Assembly: GCA_025353525.1 (NCBI GenBank)
Contig: JANXOO010001429.1
Span: 1-12,031 of the forward strand
DNA from: Schlesneria sp.
GTDB lineage: Bacteria; Planctomycetota; Planctomycetia; Planctomycetales; Planctomycetaceae
DNA: 12,031 bases
Reading direction: 5' to 3'
Shown here: positions 7,603 to 12,031 of the stretch, one piece after another
Numbering within the stretch: the first letter of the stretch is position 1
Layout of the letters: every line of letters starts with the position of its first letter
The notes under the pieces: generated by a model
Databases searched by the model: none
What the model was told of the DNA's origin: nothing
What the model saw: the letters and a program-made list of their open reading frames with translations, nothing else
Program-made: the position numbers and the translations under genes

Positions 7603-8442
7603 TCAGAGTCCGTTGACGTAATACAACGGGCTTTGAATAAACCTCCGCTGACGTTGCCGATCGCTGAACATCCAGATTCGCCCGCGCCACGTAACGGCCA
7701 TTCGAGGATCACCCCGTCCTGTCGAACCCTCTTCACGTGAGCGAACCAGACACTGGCCATTCGCGACAGGCCAGTACTTTTCAGGATCCGCCTGGAACTT
7801 TTGCAGATGTTCTTCCGATTGGAAGCAGATCGTCTGACCACGATGTTCTGCAACAAATTCCGGTAATCCTCGTCGAACCCGAGTTTCTTCGAGCAAGCTC
7901 ACCAGGCAATACCCGTCGAAACCGAACTTGAGCGCGTTCTCGGGATCGAGTGCCGACACTGCGTCGTCCGTACCGCTCCGCTTGCGAACCGCCGGTTGCG
8001 ATTTGGAGAGAGGCAAGAGCGCCGAAAACAAATCGTTTGCCGACTGAAAGCCGGCCATTCGCTTCAACTCTGTTTGATCCGGAGCGATCACGATCGTCGT
8101 AGGAAATGCTTCGACATGGAATTTCGTCACCATTTCCGGATTTTCATCGGCATCAATCATCAGCGGCACAAAGCCGGCCTGTACGATGTCAACTACGCGA
8201 GAATCGGCAAACGTCAGTTGTTTCATTTGCCGACAGGGGCCGCACCAGACTGCGGTAACCCTTACCAGGATGGGCTTTCCGTCGCGAATCGACTCTTCCG
8301 TCGCTTCCTTGTACGATGTTTTCCAGTCGATGGAAGGTACTTTGTAGGTACCTCCGTAATCCTGAGCGATGGCGGAACTTCCCGCCAACGTGATGGCGAA
8401 CAAACCGCTCGCCAAAGTGCGCATGTATCTCAATTTTTGCAT
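7603..8442 (-). CDS. Secreted thioredoxin-like protein with two YHS-like C-terminal repeats
   Basis: A 279-residue exported protein. A basic start (MQKLRYMR), a hydrophobic stretch and SSAIAQ form a signal peptide with a likely cleavage after about residue 26. The thioredoxin domain spans about 38-150: active site WCGPC with Cys67 and Cys70, and the cis-Pro loop AFPTT (Pro114). This supports thiol-disulfide exchange outside the cytoplasm. After a linker come two related blocks of about 52 residues, 174-227 (GYCLVSLLEE, HRGQTICF, FQADPEKYWPV) and 228-278 (GQCLVRSREE, WRGRIWMF, FIQSPLYYVN). They look like tandem YHS/TRASH-type domains, often linked with metal binding, with one cysteine each at the repeat start. 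ATG 8442 is chosen for its AGGAGG 5 bases upstream and the signal peptide. ATG 8481 also has a GAGG but would put acidic residues before the signal. Confidence 0.85.
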   Translation of the reverse strand: MQKLRYMRTLASGLFAITLAGSSAIAQDYGGTYKVPSIDWKTSYKEATEESIRDGKPILVRVTAVWCGPCRQMKQLTFADSRVVDIVQAGFVPLMIDADENPEMVTKFHVEAFPTTIVIAPDQTELKRMAGFQSANDLFSALLPLSKSQPAVRKRSGTDDAVSALDPENALKFGFDGYCLVSLLEETRVRRGLPEFVAEHRGQTICFQSEEHLQKFQADPEKYWPVANGQCLVRSREEGSTGRGDPRMAVTWRGRIWMFSDRQRQRRFIQSPLYYVNGL

Positions 8443-8673
8443 ACCAACCTCCTGGGCCGAACCATCGGTTCTCGAATCCATTCTTAGTCCTCAACTCGGC
8501 ATGCGCACGGCCCAAATTTTTGCTGCCCGAGTCCTGAGGCGGTCGAAAGAATAGTGGTGGTTCCAGAGGTGTGCCACCGAATTACGTCGCACGAACATTA
8601 AGAAATCGAAAGCCCGTTGAATCCTGCTTGATGTTTCAAGAGTTCTTGATACCTGACCCTGCAGAAGGCTTTA

Positions 8674-8687
8674 CGCCGTTTTCGGCG
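8674..8687. repeat. CGCCG-TTTT-CGGCG hairpin
   Basis: A perfect 5-base GC stem closes a four-base loop, about 230 bases upstream of the thioredoxin start. No T-run follows on either strand. It could be a structured leader element or part of a dispersed repeat; function not evident. Confidence 0.35.
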
Positions 8688-8834
8688 AGGGATTTCGCTT
8701 GAGGAAAGGGCCAATTGAGGGTGAAAAAGCCTTTTTTTTTGCCCCCAAAAATATGATTTTTTTGGTAGAATTCAGGTCGATTCAAGCGTTTTTTTAGCGA
8801 AATTGACGATTGAAACAGCGAAGAAGCTCTGCGT

Positions 8835-8849
8835 GAACGCTCGGGCTAC
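8835..8849. repeat. Single-arm remnant of the planctomycete-type repeat
   Basis: GAACGCTCGGGCTAC matches the right arm of the inverted repeat at 10808-10886 (TAACGCTTCGGGCTAC) apart from one missing T and one changed base. The second arm is absent here. It lies about 75 bases past the methyltransferase stop. Confidence 0.35.
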
Positions 8850-8922
8850 AACCAAAATCCGGGCAATTTTGTATTGAACATGGGCGACTTAACAGGTTTT
8901 TCCTGACCAGCGTTGGCGATTT

Positions 8923-10512
8923 TTATGCGATAAACATCGCTCGCCGCGCCAGATCATCGAGGACATCGGGCAAAAAGCTGTTTGCCGGAGTCCTCAAAAC
9001 GTCGGGGTCCATCACGCGAATCCCCTCTTGATGTACGATCAATTTTCCGCTCAGCAACGCCTGGCACAATGCCTCGATCAATTCCGGACGATTTTTCGTT
9101 CCGTCGCATGCGGCAACCACTTGCCGCTGCAAATCGTTGAGTGCGACGAGTTCATGTCGTCGGTTTGTCACATGGTTTCCCTGGGTCGCCTGAGTTCTGG
9201 CGAGGCTCGAAACCGTTGGAAACTGTCCAGGAGTTTTTGTAAAACGAGGTGCTGTAAAATGAAGGTCGATGACCGATGTCTCACAGCAACGCAAAAGCAG
9301 GGTTGCCAGTTTTTCCGTGTCTGAACTCATGACTTCGCGACCCGACTTTTCGCTGACACCGGACGATGCACACCCCGAGATTCTGGCGAGTTCGCGGAAG
9401 GGAATCGACGCTGGCCAGATTGTTTTCAAATGGTGCATCGCCGATTTGACGATGGCATTTGTTGTTGTCAGCTTTGGGTTTCCCCGACGGTAGACAACAG
9501 TATCTGCCGTTGCACCCTCGGGCGGCAACGCGTCGGGTAGGGCATCCGACGCAACACGAAGCTTCATCATCTGTTGCGGACTGGCAGGGCGTTCGACGTG
9601 TATGTCATCGTGGCACAAGAGTGTCTGCCGAAACGTCCGATTCCTCAAAAAGTCCATGTACTGTTCGGTTTCGATCTCATTTCGCGAGAATCGACGAAGC
9701 TTTTCCCGGACACCCTCTGGCAGATTTCCGGTCGACATGACCCCAAAAACGGCCTCTCCCAAATACCGCAACCCGTGACTGGCGGCTCTGTCGGCAAACT
9801 GGTGGAAATAGACAGGCAAATTCACTTCTTCGAGGTGATCGTGAAAGAGGTAATAGTCGTCGACGCGACGTACGATCGTCTCAAGTTCCTGTCGTAACAC
9901 ATTTCCGAACGGGTCACCTTCGACATTTGTTGCCTCGCTCAGGAATTCGAGCAACCCGCGTGCTTCGTCGAGCTTCTGCTGCGGTTGTTCGAACGAGTCT
10001 GCCCGGTACCTCATCATGTCACGAATCATTCCGCGCATGTGCCACCCGGGAAATGTGTTATAGCTGACGTAGGCGACCCCTTGAGGCGCCAAAGATCGAT
10101 TGCAAATCTCAAGAATCTTTTGTTGCACGGCCTCTGGAACCCACGAATAAACACCATGGCAAATCACGAAATCGAACGGTTTTTCGCTCGCGAAGGTCAA
10201 AATGTCCTGGCACCGCAGTTCGACGTTTCGCAGTCCCAGTTGAGACAACATTGAATTTCCGTCGGCGATCTGACGGGCAGAACCATCGATTCCGATAAAC
10301 TGGCTATCGGGGTACTGATCGGCAATCGGAAGCAGATTGCCACCGCTTGCGCACCCCAACTCAAGAACACGGCAGGACTCGAGCGGTGCCGGTGACATGC
10401 CAAACAGCGTCGCGACTGTCGCCATCACATCCGGATGCGACTGATAAATCGGATGACTCTTGTACGGAACCTCGTCGTATGAATTTGGCTGAGCAGTTGG
10501 CGGTGCGTCCAC
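8923..10512 (-). CDS. SAM-dependent methyltransferase with methyltransferase regulatory domain
   Basis: A 529-residue class I methyltransferase. The entry segment YDEVPYKSHPIYQSHPD is typical of the family whose best-known members are the rickettsial protein-lysine methyltransferases PKMT1/PKMT2. SAM-binding motif I is VLELGCASGGNL (49-60), the acidic residue after strand 2 is Asp76 in FIGIDGS, and DFVICHGVYSWVP (114-126) forms the post-motif region. YNTFPGWHMRGMIRDMMRY (151-169) is another strong family block. The methyltransferase regulatory domain covers about 215-310. The C-terminal half (about 345-500) resembles the helical tail of these enzymes, with LQRQVVAACDGTKNRPELIE at 461-480. No signal peptide or membrane segment is present, so it acts in the cytoplasm. 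Substrate is unknown; protein lysine methylation is an inference from PKMT. The start is GTG 10512 without a clear ribosome binding site. The gene stands alone, with long gaps on both sides. Confidence 0.85.
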   Translation of the reverse strand: MDAPPTAQPNSYDEVPYKSHPIYQSHPDVMATVATLFGMSPAPLESCRVLELGCASGGNLLPIADQYPDSQFIGIDGSARQIADGNSMLSQLGLRNVELRCQDILTFASEKPFDFVICHGVYSWVPEAVQQKILEICNRSLAPQGVAYVSYNTFPGWHMRGMIRDMMRYRADSFEQPQQKLDEARGLLEFLSEATNVEGDPFGNVLRQELETIVRRVDDYYLFHDHLEEVNLPVYFHQFADRAASHGLRYLGEAVFGVMSTGNLPEGVREKLRRFSRNEIETEQYMDFLRNRTFRQTLLCHDDIHVERPASPQQMMKLRVASDALPDALPPEGATADTVVYRRGNPKLTTTNAIVKSAMHHLKTIWPASIPFRELARISGCASSGVSEKSGREVMSSDTEKLATLLLRCCETSVIDLHFTAPRFTKTPGQFPTVSSLARTQATQGNHVTNRRHELVALNDLQRQVVAACDGTKNRPELIEALCQALLSGKLIVHQEGIRVMDPDVLRTPANSFLPDVLDDLARRAMFIA

Positions 10513-10585
10513 TTGAATGTCTCTGAAACAGGTTGCGAATTCTGAATGGCGACCGGCAGGAAAGGAAATACCGGTCGCTTACCAA

Positions 10586-10621
10586 GGGGACAGGCACCAG
10601 GCAGACCCTGAGCCAGTCCCC
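10586..10621. repeat. Planctomycete-type GGGGACTGGC inverted repeat
   Basis: GGGGACAGGC (10586-10595) and GCCAGTCCCC (10612-10621) pair at 9 of 10 positions around a 16-base centre. On the minus strand it reads GGGGACTGGCTC, then GGTGCCTGTCCCC. I recall this wording as a short repeat scattered through planctomycete intergenic regions. Copy number here cannot be checked; only one copy is in the window. Confidence 0.6.
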
Positions 10622-10677
10622 GTTTGCAGCGGTTAAATTTTCCACTACAGGTCACGAAACAGTCTGCGTCACGCCCG

Positions 10678-10732
10678 TTCGCCCGTCAATCGCGTACCTG
10701 AATAAAAGCAGTATTCGACGACGACGGGCGAA
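10678..10732. repeat. 10-base inverted repeat TTCGCCCGTC / GACGGGCGAA
   Basis: Perfect arms at 10678-10687 and 10723-10732 are separated by 35 bases. The stem is GC-rich but has no T-run, so it is unlikely to be an intrinsic terminator. It lies between the two other intergenic repeats. Confidence 0.35.
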
Positions 10733-10807
10733 GTCGTGGGACTGGGGCATAAACGATTACGCCGCGCCATGACGTGTCTGGTGGCTACGTCCACGGGAAC
10801 TCACTTT

Positions 10808-10886
10808 AGGTAACCCGAAGCGTTAGGAAGGGAGTTTCCGCTGTTTTCACTCGCCTGGACTCCCTCGCTAACGCTTCGGGCTACCT
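10808..10886. repeat. Large inverted repeat with CCCGAAGCGTTAG core
   Basis: The arms 10808-10835 and 10859-10886 match over 28 positions with three differences, around a 23-base centre. The shared core is CCCGAAGCGTTAG, followed in the better arm by CGAGGGAGT. I recall this sequence as one of the commonest dispersed repeats in planctomycete genomes. It would form a long hairpin in RNA. It sits 114 bases upstream of the LUD start; transcript ending or a mobile short element are possible roles. Confidence 0.65.
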
Positions 10887-10999
10887 CGTCGTTTCGACAA
10901 AGCGAGTACCATTGGGCGTGCGTCGGCCTGATTGACAGGCTAGACTTGTGAGCACGAGATTCACCCCGGCTGTTTTCCTGTTGAAGATCGATATTACTG

Positions 11000-11590
11000 A
11001 TGTCTTCGCGCGATTCGATCCTTGCCGCTGTGCGCGGGCACCTGCCGCAGTCGTCTCCTTTACCGGACCATACGGGACCGTGGATCGAGTATCCCGATCC
11101 GGTAGCCCAGTTTTCCAGTGTTCTGGAAGTGATCGGCGGCCGGTGCATTCGCGTCAGGCACGAGGCCGATGTTGCTGGCCAACTTGCCTCAATCCCACAG
11201 TTTGCCTCTGCACAACAAACACTGTTGCTTGTGCAAGGAGCGGGAACCGGAACCGTCGATATGGAACAGATTGATGATCCGCATCAATTGTTTGACATCG
11301 ATTTTGCAGTGCTGCCAGGCAAGATCGCTGTCGCTGAAAATGCTGCCGTCTGGGTCAGCGATCAAGGCCTGAAGCATCGAGTGATTTATTTTCTGTGTCA
11401 GCATCTGGCTCTGGTGGTTCAGGCGTCCGATCTGGTTCACAACATGCATCAGGCTTACGACCGCCTGTCCGTGAGCGATTCACCGTTTGGCGGATTCATT
11501 GCCGGTCCCTCCAAAACGGCGGATATCGAACAATCGCTCGTCGTGGGTGCTCATGGACCGCGGTCGATGACGGTTTTTGTCGTAGGATAA
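11000..11590 (+). CDS. LUD domain protein, LutC/YkgG family
   Basis: A 196-residue cytoplasmic protein of the LUD family. The C-terminal block GPSKTADIEQSLVVGAHGPR (169-188) is the signature of LutC-like proteins, and GKIAVAENAAVWVS (107-120) matches the conserved AETGT-type segment. The N-terminus (SSRDSILAAVRGHLP) is the usual opening helix. LutC acts with the iron-sulfur proteins LutA and LutB in oxidation of L-lactate to pyruvate. Neither partner is in the window, so the role here is uncertain. It starts at ATG 11000 without a strong ribosome binding site. It diverges from the methyltransferase and lies 47 bases before an NHL-repeat gene on the same strand, which may be co-transcribed. 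Length is close to the family norm and all key blocks are present. Its own gene symbol is not assigned because no lut operon is visible. Confidence 0.85.
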   Translation: MSSRDSILAAVRGHLPQSSPLPDHTGPWIEYPDPVAQFSSVLEVIGGRCIRVRHEADVAGQLASIPQFASAQQTLLLVQGAGTGTVDMEQIDDPHQLFDIDFAVLPGKIAVAENAAVWVSDQGLKHRVIYFLCQHLALVVQASDLVHNMHQAYDRLSVSDSPFGGFIAGPSKTADIEQSLVVGAHGPRSMTVFVVG

Positions 11591-11637
11591 ACGGGTATTG
11601 CGCCCACAAGACGCGTCCAACGTGAGGAGGTCTGAAG

Positions 11638-12031
11638 GTGCCGCATCGAAGGACTCAACCCGACTTCACATCGCTGATTTTCGTTTTCTTCATGTCGATA
11701 TGTGTGCAGGCCCGTGCTGTCGACAAGACTGCACGTGAACCCGGATTCACTCTGACGCCGCAAAAGAGCTTCCTGAAACTGTCCAGGGACCACATTCCCA
11801 CGGCTTGTTCGGCGGTTGGCGTCAACAGCAAAAACGAAGTCTTTCTGTTTCATCGCGGCCCGCGCCCCATCCAATGCTTCGATGCTGAAGGAAAATTTTT
11901 GCGAGCCTGGGGCGACGATGTCATCAAGATTGCGCACGGGTTGAAAATCGACGGCGATGACAACGTTTGGGTCACGGATGTTGGAGGTCATCGCGTCTAT
12001 AAATTTGACTCGACCGGCAAGCCCCTGCTTG
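11638..12031 (+). CDS. Secreted NHL-repeat protein, amidating-lyase-like (3' end outside window)
   Basis: The first 131 residues of a longer protein, open to the end of the window. The start is GTG 11638, well supported by GAGGAGG ending 7 bases upstream. Residues 1-27 form a signal peptide: PHRRTQPDF, a hydrophobic run with FVFFMSICV, and a likely cleavage after ARA. The mature part shows beta-propeller repeats of the NHL type: VNSKNEVFLFHRGPRPIQCF, then DAEGKFLRAWGDD, HGLKIDGDDNVWVTDVGGHR, and VYKFDSTGKPLL. The wording FHRGPRPIQCFD and HGLKID resembles the peptidyl-alpha-hydroxyglycine alpha-amidating lyase family, common in Planctomycetota, where the true substrate is usually unknown. It is expected to be periplasmic or exported. 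The LUD gene ends 47 bases upstream, so both may share a transcript. Confidence 0.8.
   Translation, partial: MPHRRTQPDFTSLIFVFFMSICVQARAVDKTAREPGFTLTPQKSFLKLSRDHIPTACSAVGVNSKNEVFLFHRGPRPIQCFDAEGKFLRAWGDDVIKIAHGLKIDGDDNVWVTDVGGHRVYKFDSTGKPLL

Larger units (their letters stand above)
8443..8922. other. Non-coding gap upstream of thioredoxin, with T-tracts and hairpins
   Basis: This 480-base stretch lies between the methyltransferase stop and the thioredoxin start and contains no convincing gene. It should hold the thioredoxin promoter and the methyltransferase terminator. Visible structure includes a CGCCG-TTTT-CGGCG hairpin (8674-8687), three T-tracts (8732-8740, 8757-8763, 8789-8795), and a CCAAAAA/TTTTTGG stem (8745-8765). 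There is also a CAGG-TTTTT-CCTG stem (8893-8905) just past the methyltransferase stop. None is a textbook intrinsic terminator on the minus strand. Confidence 0.5.
10513..10999. other. Divergent intergenic region with inverted repeats
   Basis: This 487-base region lies between the divergent methyltransferase and LUD genes and holds no convincing gene. It carries three inverted repeats (10586-10621, 10678-10732, 10808-10886) and must contain promoters for both neighbours. I could not identify promoter boxes with confidence. Confidence 0.5.

Noticed and set aside
8459..8481. ATG 8481 as the thioredoxin start
   Set aside because: It has a GAGG upstream, but would put acidic, polar residues ahead of a good signal peptide; ATG 8442 has a stronger AGGAGG.
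10801..11148. 115-codon minus-strand open frame upstream of and over the LUD gene
   Set aside because: It runs through the inverted repeat and the start of the well-supported LUD gene and has no recognisable protein features.

Overview
The window reads as a chromosomal segment of a Planctomycetota bacterium, probably of the Planctomycetales (inference). The reasons are moderate GC, many ATG/GTG/TTG starts with weak or absent ribosome binding sites, and gene families typical of the phylum: an FAD-dependent oxidoreductase tail, an S1C protease with two PDZ domains, Dabb, DUF2760, YHS-like domains fused to thioredoxin, and an NHL-repeat lyase-like protein. Two intergenic inverted repeats also resemble sequences I recall as dispersed in planctomycete genomes. 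No phage, transposase, CRISPR, rRNA or tRNA gene is visible.

Layout. Positions 1-312 (+) hold the C-terminal end of an FAD-dependent oxidoreductase. It converges on a membrane-anchored HtrA-like protease (330-1796, -), which is preceded by a small Dabb protein (2053-2385, -). A class 3 lipase (2516-3379, +) diverges from Dabb and converges on a DUF2760 gene (3408-3980, -). Upstream of that on the minus strand are an ABC-exporter-like protein (4097-6157) and an ABC-2 type permease (6166-7113), 8 bases apart and probably co-transcribed. A secreted thioredoxin with two YHS-like repeats (7603-8442, -) and a SAM-dependent methyltransferase with a regulatory domain (8923-10512, -) follow. After a 487-base gap carrying two planctomycete-type inverted repeats come an orphan LutC-like LUD protein (11000-11590, +) and the start of a secreted NHL-repeat protein (11638 to the window end, +).

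The most unusual item is the ABC protein at 4097-6157. Its frame is intact over 686 codons, yet every nucleotide-handling motif of its ATPase domain is eroded: A-loop, Walker A, Q-loop, signature and H-loop. It sits directly behind an ABC-2 permease that has no other ATPase partner in view. This pair is the best candidate in the window for something undescribed, perhaps a pseudo-ATPase membrane module. The remaining genes look like separate envelope, redox or metabolic functions rather than one pathway.
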